A DNA stretch of 12,189 nucleotides from UBA4246 sp045113475. Its GTDB lineage: Bacteria; Bacillota; Clostridia; Christensenellales; Aristaeellaceae. Where the stretch lies: the NCBI GenBank assembly GCA_045113475.1, contig JBGUIY010000238.1:1-12189 (forward strand). The letters are read 5' to 3'. This document shows positions 6,702 through 12,189 of this stretch, piece by piece (within the stretch, counting starts at the first letter, position 1; the number at the start of each line of letters is the position of its first letter). The notes beneath the pieces are model-generated. The model was not told the DNA's origin and ran no database searches. It saw nothing but the letters and a program-made list of their open reading frames with translations. Both the position numbers and the translations under genes were made by a program.

Positions 6702-8462
6702 TCAGCGGAGGAGCTTCAGGTATACGCTTCTGCCCGGCATCACGGGGATCTCGAAGGCTGATTCCGGCAGCGCGGCGCGGGTGAGGGCGGCGTCGCCCCG
6801 ATGGCGGGGCCCGGGCAGCGGAACGGCGTTCCGGTAAACCGCGCCGGTTTCAAGGTCCTGCAGCCTTTCGCATTCGCCGCGCACGATCACCCGGGCCGTG
6901 GAGAGCATTGGGCGGTGGGAATGCAGGCAGAAGATGCCGTTGTCGTAGCTGATCAGGCTCCACTTGGGTTCCGCGGACAGGCAGAGGGGCTGTCCCGCGG
7001 CGATCTCTGCGCACAGCGTTCCGGTCACTTCGGCGGGCAGCTTGTACAGGTCGGCGAAATTCTCGGGCACGTTCAGGATCAGCAGCCGTCCCCGGCCGTA
7101 AAAGTCCTCTGTCAGGAGCGGGAAATTGTTCTCCCCGGCGAGCATCAGCACGTCCGCCCAGGTGGCGTTGGTCTTGTAGTCCAGTGCTTCGATGAGCACC
7201 TGCTCCGCGCCCTGGGCGTAGCGTATGCCGGCGTAGTCGAAGTCGCAGCGGTCGATCATATAGCGGCTGCCCAGTACGTGCCGGTGCGTCAGGCGCACGC
7301 TGGTCATGTCCCGGATGCCGCGGTCCCAGGTCTCACGCAGGAAACCGGTGGTGATGATGGCTTTGCCGCCCCCGCGCACATAGGCTTCCAGCCTGTCCAC
7401 CGCGTCCGGCATGCAGGCGGCCCGCTGGGTCAGCAGCACGGCAGGCGCGTTTTCGGGAAAATCGGGCGTCAGCTCCAGCGCCGCGCCGCACATGCCCAGA
7501 TAGCTGCACAGCTGATCCTCGCCTTCCGCGTCGAAGGGCTCCCACACGGCGGTTCCGGCGGGCTTTCCGGCCTGGCCGAGGAAGGCATCCACCCGCCGCA
7601 GGAGCGGGTCCATGGCCGGGAGCGCGGGGGAGTCCAGCAGGGAGGGAAAGTTGAACAGCGTCAGCTCCTTCGCGCCGCCCAGCAGGGTGAACTCCGCCTG
7701 CTCCAGGAAGCGGCTGATATTGTCCGCAGAGCCGCCCAGGTCGATCCAGCCGCCGCCGTTCCGTCCCGGAGCGGCGTTTTCCAGCAGGCGCATCACGCTG
7801 TAGGAGGCATAGCGCTGCAGGTGCTGGCTGGCATAGAAGGGCTCCCGGGTCTCGGTCCCGGTGTAGATCATGTCGAAGATGTCCTTCTGGATGCCGGGAT
7901 TGTAGCCCGTGGCCTGATGGCTTTCATACCAGTTGGGATATTTGATGATGAAATTCATTCCCGGGTTCACGCGCTTGGCTTCCGCGACGATCTCCGCTGA
8001 GAATTCCTTCATCTGCGCCTGCCGGAAATCCTTCCAGCTGCGCTTTCCCTTGGCGGCGATGCACATTTCGCACCGGCAGGAGGTGAAGAAATAGTCATCC
8101 AGGATGATCTCGTCGAAAACCTCCGCCGCTTCCCGCACGATGCGCAGATACTCCTGGCGGTGGCGGGGATCGGTGTAGCAGAAGGTGTCGAAGAGGGCGG
8201 GCTTCTGTACGCCGTCCACCAGCACGGTGGAGGTGATGCCGCCGGACACCTGGACCCCGTATTCCTGCAGGATGGCTTTGATCTCCTTCAGCCGCTTTAC
8301 AGGCACGTCGGTGGTGGCCCTGTGGTTCTCCACATATACTTTTTTCAGGGGCAGGTACCTGAGATAAGTCTCCATGTCCCTGCGGATCTGCGCGTCCGTG
8401 GCCCGGGCCGCGTAATAGGCGAACATGTAGCTGGCTATGCTGAAGTGCCGGTAATCCTGCAT
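6702..8462 (-). CDS. Uncharacterised TIM-barrel glycosidase-like protein with GH42-like cysteine cluster
   Basis: A 586-residue soluble protein and the first gene of the minus-strand operon. Residues about 1-300 look like a (beta/alpha)8 barrel. Cys95 plus the Cys129-x-Cys131-x-x-Cys134 cluster, directly after DEIILDDYFF, has the same spacing pattern as the zinc-binding cysteines of GH42 beta-galactosidases. Residues about 305-485 resemble a glutamine-amidotransferase-like (trimerisation) fold, with an AYVRGGGKAIITTGF strand-loop. A short beta domain ends the chain, again the GH42 order. Candidate acidic residues are Asp122/Asp123 and Glu204 in YTGTETRE. I recall homologues in Paenibacillus-type bacteria carrying the name 'permease'; no membrane segment is seen, so that name is wrong for this protein. 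GGAGGAGG lies 8 nt before ATG. Glycosidase function is inferred from fold and neighbours; no activity can be assigned. Confidence 0.62.
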   Translation of the reverse strand: MQDYRHFSIASYMFAYYAARATDAQIRRDMETYLRYLPLKKVYVENHRATTDVPVKRLKEIKAILQEYGVQVSGGITSTVLVDGVQKPALFDTFCYTDPRHRQEYLRIVREAAEVFDEIILDDYFFTSCRCEMCIAAKGKRSWKDFRQAQMKEFSAEIVAEAKRVNPGMNFIIKYPNWYESHQATGYNPGIQKDIFDMIYTGTETREPFYASQHLQRYASYSVMRLLENAAPGRNGGGWIDLGGSADNISRFLEQAEFTLLGGAKELTLFNFPSLLDSPALPAMDPLLRRVDAFLGQAGKPAGTAVWEPFDAEGEDQLCSYLGMCGAALELTPDFPENAPAVLLTQRAACMPDAVDRLEAYVRGGGKAIITTGFLRETWDRGIRDMTSVRLTHRHVLGSRYMIDRCDFDYAGIRYAQGAEQVLIEALDYKTNATWADVLMLAGENNFPLLTEDFYGRGRLLILNVPENFADLYKLPAEVTGTLCAEIAAGQPLCLSAEPKWSLISYDNGIFCLHSHRPMLSTARVIVRGECERLQDLETGAVYRNAVPLPGPRHRGDAALTRAALPESAFEIPVMPGRSVYLKLLR

Positions 8463-8509
8463 TTGAAAGTCCTCCTCCGTCTGGCGCTGCTTGCGCGCGC
8501 AGATATACG

Positions 8510-8533
8510 GCCCCTGGGCCGGAGCGCCGGGGC
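8510..8533 (-). promoter_or_regulatory. Leader hairpin in the 5' untranslated region of the glycosidase operon
   Basis: GCCCC (8510-8514) pairs with GGGGC (8529-8533). After a 2-nt bulge, GGC (8517-8519) pairs with GCC (8526-8528) around a 6-nt loop. It falls inside a leader of about 117 nt between the predicted start of transcription (near 8579) and the first start codon. No T-run follows and I do not recognise a riboswitch class. A role in mRNA stability is possible. Confidence 0.3.
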
Positions 8534-8585
8534 TGTCTTCTGATTTGATTCCATCGCTGGGAGCCGGATATGTTTTGCATCGACC

Positions 8586-8616
8586 ATTGTAGTGCTTAGA
8601 GCCTTCTCTATGTCAA
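8586..8616 (-). promoter_or_regulatory. MerR-type promoter of the glycosidase operon
   Basis: On the minus strand the -35 is TTGACA (8616-8611) and the -10 is TACAAT (8591-8586), separated by 19 bp. The spacer contains a dyad; on the plus strand it reads CTTAGAG (8595-8601), CCTT, CTCTATG (8606-8612), six of seven pairs complementary. A long 19-bp spacer holding an inverted repeat is the hallmark of promoters that a MerR-family activator realigns by twisting the DNA. The predicted transcript starts near 8579 and runs into the gene starting at 8462. Confidence 0.7.
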
Positions 8617-8735
8617 TCGGAACAATGTTTTTTTATTGTTTTTAAGACGGGCCGATGCGGCGGGAGCGGAGCGGTATCCATACCTGGTTCTGATCCCGCG
8701 CAGATGATCGGCAGCAGTCTTTCTTTCTGAAAGTA

Positions 8736-8766
8736 TTGACTTAGAGTTAACTTTAAGGATTAGAAT
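8736..8766 (+). promoter_or_regulatory. MerR-type promoter of the nitroreductase-alcohol dehydrogenase operon
   Basis: The -35 TTGACT (8736-8741) and -10 TAGAAT (8761-8766) are 19 bp apart. Between them lies the dyad CTTAGAG (8740-8746), TTAA, CTTTAAG (8751-8757); over the full 18 bp, eight of nine base pairs are symmetric. As I recall, the Bacillus AdhR operator has the form CTTAAAG-N4-CTTTAAG between -35 and -10, which this matches with one difference. AdhR/NmlR-type MerR proteins respond to aldehydes and other electrophiles. Transcription should begin near 8773. No merR gene is in the window. Confidence 0.78.
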
Positions 8767-8830
8767 GCTGCCAGGAACCTCGGAAACCTGACGAATTGCT
8801 GTGAAACCATCTGTGCAAGGAGGAGATATC

Positions 8831-9349
8831 ATGAATGATGCCATGAAGACGCTGCTGGAGCGCCGCAGCTGCCGCAGCTACAAGCCCGATCCCATCCCGC
8901 AGGAGACCCTGGACCGGATCCTGGAGGCCGGGACCTATGCCGCCACCGGAATGGGACGGCAGTCGCCGATCATGATCGCCGTGACGGACAAAAAAGTCCG
9001 GGACCAGCTCTCCCGCATGAACGCCGCGGTGATGGGCGCCGGCAATGACCCCTTCTACGGCGCGCCGGTGGTGATCGTGGTGCTGGCAGACAGAAAGGTG
9101 CCCACCTATCTGTACGACGGGAGCCTGGTCATGGGCAACCTGATGAACGCCGCCCATGCGCTGGGCATCGGCAGCTGCTGGATCCACCGGGCCAAAGAGG
9201 AGTTCGACAGCGAAGAGGGCAGGGCGATTCTCAGGTCCCTGGGGATCGAAGGGGATTACGAGGGCATCGGCCACTGCGTGCTGGGCTACGAAGCGTCCCC
9301 CTGCAGGCCTGCCGCCCCCAGAAAAGACAATTATATTTACCGGGTTTGA
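8831..9349 (+). CDS. Nitroreductase-family FMN-dependent oxidoreductase
   Basis: A 172-residue protein of the nitroreductase fold. The N-terminal ERRSCRSYKPDPIP (residues 10-23) is the usual FMN-phosphate-binding arginine motif, followed by the LEAGTYAATGMGRQSP segment that lines the flavin. GIGSCWIHRAKEEF (112-125) is the second conserved block. Members reduce nitro groups, quinones, enones or flavins using NAD(P)H as two-electron donors; here the substrate is unknown. The start at 8831 is chosen because AAGGAGGAG lies at 8817-8825; an in-frame ATG at 8801 has no such site. It is the first gene of a two-gene operon driven by the MerR-type promoter 65 bp upstream, and the dehydrogenase gene begins 23 nt after its stop. 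The context favours a role in reducing reactive electrophiles (inference). Confidence 0.88.
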   Translation: MNDAMKTLLERRSCRSYKPDPIPQETLDRILEAGTYAATGMGRQSPIMIAVTDKKVRDQLSRMNAAVMGAGNDPFYGAPVVIVVLADRKVPTYLYDGSLVMGNLMNAAHALGIGSCWIHRAKEEFDSEEGRAILRSLGIEGDYEGIGHCVLGYEASPCRPAAPRKDNYIYRV

Positions 9350-9372
9350 ACGGTCAGGAAAGGAAAGCGGCG

Positions 9373-10548
9373 ATGAACAATTTTGAATTCTATTCTCCCA
9401 CTTGTTTTGTTTTCGGCAAAGACACGGAGAATCAGGCGGGCAGCCTCGTCAGGCGCTTCGGCGGAACCCGGGTGCTGATCCATTACGGCGGCGGGAGCGC
9501 CCTGCGTTCGGGGCTGATCGGCCGGGTGAAGGCTTCCCTCGAGAAGGAAAACATCCCCTACGTGCTGCTGGGCGGCGTGAAGCCGAACCCCCGCAGCGGC
9601 CTGGTGTATGAAGGCATCGAACTGTGCCGCAGGGAGAAAACGGATTTCATTCTGGCGGTGGGCGGCGGCAGCGCCATCGACTCCGCCAAGGCCATCGCGG
9701 CGGGCGCGGTCTACGACGGGGATTTCTGGGATTTCTACAGCGGCAGGCGGATCGAAAAGGCGCTGCCCGTCGGAACGGTGCTGACCATCGCCGCTGCCGG
9801 CAGCGAAGGCAGCGCGGACAGCGTGATCACCCGGGAGGAGGGCATGTTCAAGCGCGGGGCCAGCGGGGACGCGATCCGGCCCAGGTTCTCCATCCTCAAC
9901 CCGGCGCTGACCCAGACCCTTCCGCCCTACCAGACGGCGGCAGGCATCACGGATATCATGGCGCACCTTTACGAGCGCTACCTGACCAATACCAAAGAGG
10001 TGGAGGTCACCGACCGGCTGATCGAAGCGCTGCTGCTGACCATGATCCACGAAGGGCCGAGGGTGATTGCGGATCCGGATAACTACGAAGCCCGGGCCAA
10101 CATCATGTGGGCGGGCATGATGGCGCACAACAATTCCTGCGGCGTCGGCCGCAGCCAGGACTGGAACAGCCACAATATCGAGCATGAGCTGTCCGCCCTT
10201 TATGACTGCGCTCACGGCGCGGGCCTGGCCGTGACCCTGCCAGCCGTGTTCAAATATGTGATGCGGCACGACGTGATGCGCTTCGCCCAGGCTGCCGTGC
10301 GGGTCTGGGGCTGCCAGATGGATTTTGCCCGTCCCGAGGCCACCGCGCTGGAGGGCATTGAAAGAATGCGCAGCTTCTTCATCTCTATCGGCATGCCGAG
10401 CAATTTCGCCGAGCTGGGCGCAAAGGAAGAGGATATCCCCGCGCTGGTCAAAGCCCTGTGCAGGGGTGACGGCCGCCAGGGCAGCATCAGCGGCTTTGTG
10501 ACCCTGAACGAGGAGGACTGCGCGAACATATACCGGATGATGGTCTGA
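9373..10548 (+). CDS. Iron-containing alcohol dehydrogenase, YqhD/BDH type (aldehyde reductase)
   Basis: A 391-residue group III alcohol dehydrogenase. The N-terminal dinucleotide domain has YGGGS (38-42) and the diagnostic GGGSAIDSAKAIA at 97-109; GGVKPNP at 67-73 is typical of the butanol-dehydrogenase/YqhD branch. All four metal ligands are present: Asp194 and His198 in TDIMAH, His267 in WNSHNIEHELSA and His281 in DCAHGAG. These positions are, as I recall, the same numbers as in E. coli YqhD. YqhD enzymes use NADPH to reduce a broad set of short and reactive aldehydes. The start at 9373 follows AGGAAAGG (9356-9363); a TTG 27 nt upstream overlaps the nitroreductase stop and is less likely. 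It is co-transcribed with the nitroreductase. One small oddity is AAAGSEGSADSVIT, where most relatives have a Thr-Gly-Ser-Glu core. The physiological aldehyde is unknown. Confidence 0.9.
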   Translation: MNNFEFYSPTCFVFGKDTENQAGSLVRRFGGTRVLIHYGGGSALRSGLIGRVKASLEKENIPYVLLGGVKPNPRSGLVYEGIELCRREKTDFILAVGGGSAIDSAKAIAAGAVYDGDFWDFYSGRRIEKALPVGTVLTIAAAGSEGSADSVITREEGMFKRGASGDAIRPRFSILNPALTQTLPPYQTAAGITDIMAHLYERYLTNTKEVEVTDRLIEALLLTMIHEGPRVIADPDNYEARANIMWAGMMAHNNSCGVGRSQDWNSHNIEHELSALYDCAHGAGLAVTLPAVFKYVMRHDVMRFAQAAVRVWGCQMDFARPEATALEGIERMRSFFISIGMPSNFAELGAKEEDIPALVKALCRGDGRQGSISGFVTLNEEDCANIYRMMV

Positions 10549-10579
10549 TCTGCCCGGCCTTCACCGGTGCATCAAAAAA

Positions 10580-10610
10580 CGCTGCCGCGGATTTCCGCGG
10601 CAGCGCGTTT
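10580..10610. terminator. Bidirectional intrinsic terminator between dehydrogenase and LysM genes
   Basis: CGCTGCCGCGG (10580-10590) is perfectly complementary to CCGCGGCAGCG (10595-10605), an 11-bp stem with an ATTT loop. On the plus strand it is followed by CGTTTT. On the minus strand it is followed by six T (complement of 10574-10579), so it is especially strong for the LysM transcript. It lies between the convergent ends at 10548 and 10632. Confidence 0.88.
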
Positions 10611-10631
10611 TGCATTCAGGAAAGTCTGGCT

Positions 10632-10883
10632 TTACACCATCGGGATGTAGATGTAGTCGTCGGCGTAGATCTTGCTGGCGTTGTGGATCTTGGGGTTCGC
10701 GGCCATGATCTTGGCGACGGTGGTGTTGAAGTCGCGGGCGATGCGGATCAGGGTGTCGCCGCGCACGATGCGGTATACATAGTAGCCATCCATGGGGGGC
10801 AGGGGGCGGTAGGCGCCGCCGTTGGTGGCCTGCAGTTCTTCAGCGGTAAGTTCGACAGCTTTCATTTCTTCGATCGTAGACAT
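10632..10883 (-). CDS. Small secreted protein: double-glycine leader joined to one LysM domain
   Basis: An 83-residue protein. Residues 1-23 form a double-glycine secretion leader: ELTAEELQATNGG has Leu at -12, Glu at -8, Leu at -7 and Gly-Gly at -2/-1, the spacing recognised by C39-peptidase ABC exporters. Cleavage would release a 60-residue product. Its residues 36-82 are a single LysM domain (YVYRIVRGDTLIRIARDF, then AANP and YIYIP), which binds N-acetylglucosamine in peptidoglycan or chitin-like chains. The usual Gly before the last strand is Asp (YADDYIYIP). There are no cysteines and no catalytic domain. GAGGAGGATATC directly before ATG 10883 fixes the start; an upstream in-frame ATG at 10964 lacks a good site and would bury the leader. 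No exporter or protease gene is nearby. A wall-binding peptide, bacteriocin-like factor or wall-anchored tag are all possible. Confidence 0.75.
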   Translation of the reverse strand: MSTIEEMKAVELTAEELQATNGGAYRPLPPMDGYYVYRIVRGDTLIRIARDFNTTVAKIMAANPKIHNASKIYADDYIYIPMV

Positions 10884-10967
10884 TTTTGATATCCTCCTCA
10901 TTTTTAATGACCGTCTTGCGGTTGTTTTTTTGTTTTCGGGAAGCACCTTCATTGGTGTTTCCACTGG

Positions 10968-10996
10968 TTTATACGCGCCTGCGGACGGGATGGCAG
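10968..10996 (-). promoter_or_regulatory. Candidate promoter of the LysM-leader gene
   Basis: On the minus strand, CTGCCA (10996-10991, four of six matches to the -35 consensus) and TATAAA (10973-10968) are separated by 17 bp. The predicted leader is about 78 nt and includes a small CACC/GGTG hairpin (10944-10957). The -35 is weak, so an activator may be needed. Confidence 0.4.
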
Positions 10997-11014
10997 TCCG
11001 GAACGAAAAAAAGC

Positions 11015-11030
11015 TGAAAAATATTTTTCA
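11015..11030. promoter_or_regulatory. Perfect 16-bp palindrome in the LysM/lacI divergent region
   Basis: TGAAAAATATTTTTCA is exactly self-complementary over 16 bp. It lies 18 bp upstream of the candidate LysM -35 and 7 bp upstream of the candidate lacI -35, a good position for a dimeric regulator acting on both genes. It does not have the central CG of a LacI-family operator, so a different regulator is more likely. It could also be a chance AT-rich dyad. Confidence 0.4.
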
Positions 11031-11037
11031 AAGGCTA

Positions 11038-11066
11038 TTGCATGTCAAAAATATGTATGTTATACT
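11038..11066 (+). promoter_or_regulatory. Candidate promoter of the LacI-family gene
   Basis: TTGCAT (11038-11043) and TATACT (11061-11066) are 17 bp apart, with the -10 close to consensus and the -35 weak. Transcription would begin near 11073, inside the candidate operator at 11070-11083, leaving a leader of about 25 nt. Confidence 0.5.
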
Positions 11067-11069
11067 CCG

Positions 11070-11083
11070 CTAAAGCGGTTTAG
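11070..11083. promoter_or_regulatory. Candidate LacI-family operator overlapping the lacI transcription start
   Basis: CTAAAGCGGTTTAG is a 14-bp dyad centred on CG with six of seven base pairs symmetric. LacI/GalR proteins bind palindromes with a central CG flanked by AAA/TTT-type arms, so this fits. It lies 4 bp downstream of the -10 and before the ribosome binding site TAGGAG (11081-11086), the right place for self-repression. Confidence 0.5.
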
Positions 11084-11097
11084 GAGTAGTAACGCAG

Positions 11098-12105
11098 ATG
11101 CAAAAACCGGTCACGATGAGGATGCTGGCGAAAGAACTGGGCCTTTCGCTCTCCGCGGTTTCCAAAGCCCTGAACGATTATCCGGACATCGGCACGGAAA
11201 CGAAGACGCTGGTGCTCAGCAAGGCGGCGGAGCTCGGGTATTCGCCCAATATCCTCGCCCGCAATCTCGCCAGGAAAACTTCCAACTTCGTGGGCGTCGT
11301 CATCCGGGATGTTTCCTCGATCTACGGGGAAATGTTCAAGTCCCTGAACGAGGTCGCGCGGCGCTGCGACCTGCATCTGATCCTGTATGACACCAACAAC
11401 GACACGGACGTGGAAAAATGGTGCGTACAGAACCTGATTGATTCGATGGTCATGGGTTTGGTGGTCACGCCGGTCTCCGAGGACGTTTCCGGGATCGTGG
11501 AGATGGCGCGCGGCCGCGTGCCGCTGGTGTTCCTGGGCGGCAAGGTCACGGACGCCGCCGTCAACTGCGTCTGCTCCGACAGCACGGCAGGCACCGAGAT
11601 GGCCCTCCGGTATCTCATCGCAGGCGGACACCGGCGCATCGCCATGGTCTGCGATCACAAGAAATCCAGTTCCCGCAGCAGCAAGCTGGCGGTCTACCGC
11701 CGCCTGATGGGGGAGATCGGCGAGCCGGAGCGCGTGTTTTACAGCAGCGAGGCGGACGGCGACATCATGCAGGCCGGTTACTGCCAGGGACGGCGCCTGC
11801 TTGGGTCCGGCGAGGACATAACCGCGGTGTTCGTGGTGAAGGACGTGATGGCACTGGGAGTGATCCAGGCGCTGACCGAAGCCGGGGTGAAGGTGCCGGA
11901 GCAGATCTCCGTGATCGGCTACGACGGCATCGACGCGGCGGCGCTCCCCATGGTGCACCTGACCACGGTGGCGCAGCCGAGGATGGAAATGGCGGAGAAG
12001 ATCATCGACATCCTGCGCCGGCACGCGGAAGATCCGGATGCCGCGCCGGAACATTACCAGGCCATGCCGGAGCTGGTGGTCCGCGGGAGCAGCGCCCGCC
12101 TGTAA
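11098..12105 (+). CDS. LacI/GalR-family transcriptional regulator
   Basis: A 335-residue repressor of standard family length. Residues 5-25 (VTMRMLAKELGLSLSAVSKAL) are the helix-turn-helix, and NILARNL at 51-57 is the hinge helix that inserts in the minor groove at the operator centre. The rest is a periplasmic-binding-protein-like sensor. VGVVIRDVSS begins the first lobe near 65, GHRRIAMV (177-184) is the conserved cross-over strand, and VPEQISVIGYDGID (266-279) followed by LTTVAQP (288-294) is the typical effector-binding and dimer region. It should bind a sugar or sugar-derived ligand. The regulated genes are not evident: no copy of its candidate operator was found by eye upstream of the glycosidase or TRAP genes. 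Targets may lie beyond the right edge. TAGGAG is 11 nt before the ATG. Confidence 0.92.
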   Translation: MQKPVTMRMLAKELGLSLSAVSKALNDYPDIGTETKTLVLSKAAELGYSPNILARNLARKTSNFVGVVIRDVSSIYGEMFKSLNEVARRCDLHLILYDTNNDTDVEKWCVQNLIDSMVMGLVVTPVSEDVSGIVEMARGRVPLVFLGGKVTDAAVNCVCSDSTAGTEMALRYLIAGGHRRIAMVCDHKKSSSRSSKLAVYRRLMGEIGEPERVFYSSEADGDIMQAGYCQGRRLLGSGEDITAVFVVKDVMALGVIQALTEAGVKVPEQISVIGYDGIDAAALPMVHLTTVAQPRMEMAEKIIDILRRHAEDPDAAPEHYQAMPELVVRGSSARL

Positions 12106-12107
12106 TA

Positions 12108-12189
12108 CTAATTCTCACCTAAAACATGCACATCTGTGGGCGGCTTTTGCGACATCTCTGCGTCAGCCGTCCTCACCGTATCTTCGGAT
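12108..12189 (-). other. Short open minus-strand frame running off the window (possible gene end or dispersed repeat)
   Basis: Reading the minus strand from the window edge gives 26 open codons ending at TAG (12110-12108), with C-terminal residues PPTDVHVLGEN. The other two minus frames stop early. The same stretch can form an imperfect hairpin (GGGCGGCT 12138-12145 with AGCCGTCC 12165-12172, one wobble pair). Its stop is 3 nt past the lacI stop on the opposite strand. It may be the 3' end of a convergent gene, or part of a repeated intergenic element; too little is visible to decide. Confidence 0.25.

Noticed and set aside
4274..6784. 836-codon open frame on the plus strand opposite the GH9 gene
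   Set aside because: It is the antisense shadow of a GC-rich gene: no domain is recognisable, it has no ribosome binding site, and the composition is rich in Arg, Gly, Val and Gln as expected from reverse-reading. The minus-strand frame has clear GH9 motifs.
6702..8462. Naming this protein a permease, as some homologues are labelled
   Set aside because: No hydrophobic membrane segments are present; the sequence is soluble with barrel-type strands and a Cys cluster.
8463..8585. Riboswitch in the glycosidase operon leader
   Set aside because: The leader of about 117 nt has only one modest hairpin and GC-rich repeats; no known riboswitch core or anti-terminator pair was recognised.
10632..10964. 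Longer 110-residue reading of the LysM protein from ATG 10964
   Set aside because: The extra N-terminus overlaps the predicted leader and promoter region. The strong GAGGAGG site is directly before ATG 10883, and the shorter form starts with a complete double-glycine leader.
1..12189. CRISPR array, tRNA, rRNA or insertion sequence
   Set aside because: Reading both strands by eye showed no spaced direct repeats, no cloverleaf-like segment with a conserved T-loop, and no transposase or terminal inverted repeats. A subtle tRNA or repeat could still be missed without a search tool.

Overview
The window is bacterial chromosomal DNA with high GC, strong AGGAGG-type ribosome binding sites and tight gene packing. 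The TAXI-type TRAP transporter, the LacI regulator, the double-glycine-leader peptide and the intracellular glycoside hydrolases together suggest an anaerobic high-GC clostridial (Bacillota) gut or rumen organism. The lineage is inference; there is no rRNA or tRNA to fix it.

Layout. (1) Positions 2-2603, plus strand: the 3' end of a TAXI solute-binding protein gene, an intercistronic hairpin, then a fused TRAP permease, closed by a symmetric terminator. (2) Positions 8591 down to 2734, minus strand: a four-gene operon encoding an uncharacterised TIM-barrel glycosidase-like protein with a GH42-like cysteine cluster, a GH9-like glycosidase, a GH88/GH105 unsaturated-uronyl hydrolase and a VOC-fold metalloprotein. 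None has a visible signal peptide, so this looks like cytoplasmic processing of imported, uronate-containing oligosaccharides. (3) Positions 8736-10548, plus strand and divergent from (2): a nitroreductase and a YqhD/BDH-type iron alcohol dehydrogenase, ended by a second bidirectional terminator. (4) Positions 10883 down to 10632, minus strand: a small protein consisting of a double-glycine secretion leader joined to a single LysM domain. (5) Positions 11098-12105, plus strand: a LacI/GalR regulator with a candidate self-operator. (6) The last 80 bases hold a short open frame on the minus strand that runs off the window.

The most striking signal is in the 368-base divergent region between (2) and (3). 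Both promoters have a 19-bp spacer between -35 and -10, and each spacer carries the same kind of dyad (CTTAGAG-N4-CTTTAAG and CTTAGAG-N4-CTCTATG). This is the architecture of promoters activated by MerR-family regulators, especially the aldehyde/electrophile-responsive AdhR/NmlR type. It suggests that the glycosidase operon and the reductase operon are switched on together by one MerR protein encoded elsewhere. One attractive reading (inference) is that the uronyl hydrolase releases unsaturated uronates that open to reactive keto-aldehydes, which the aldehyde reductase then removes. The second notable item is the leader-LysM protein, which looks like a peptide exported by a C39-peptidase ABC transporter but carries a cell-wall-binding domain instead of a bacteriocin.
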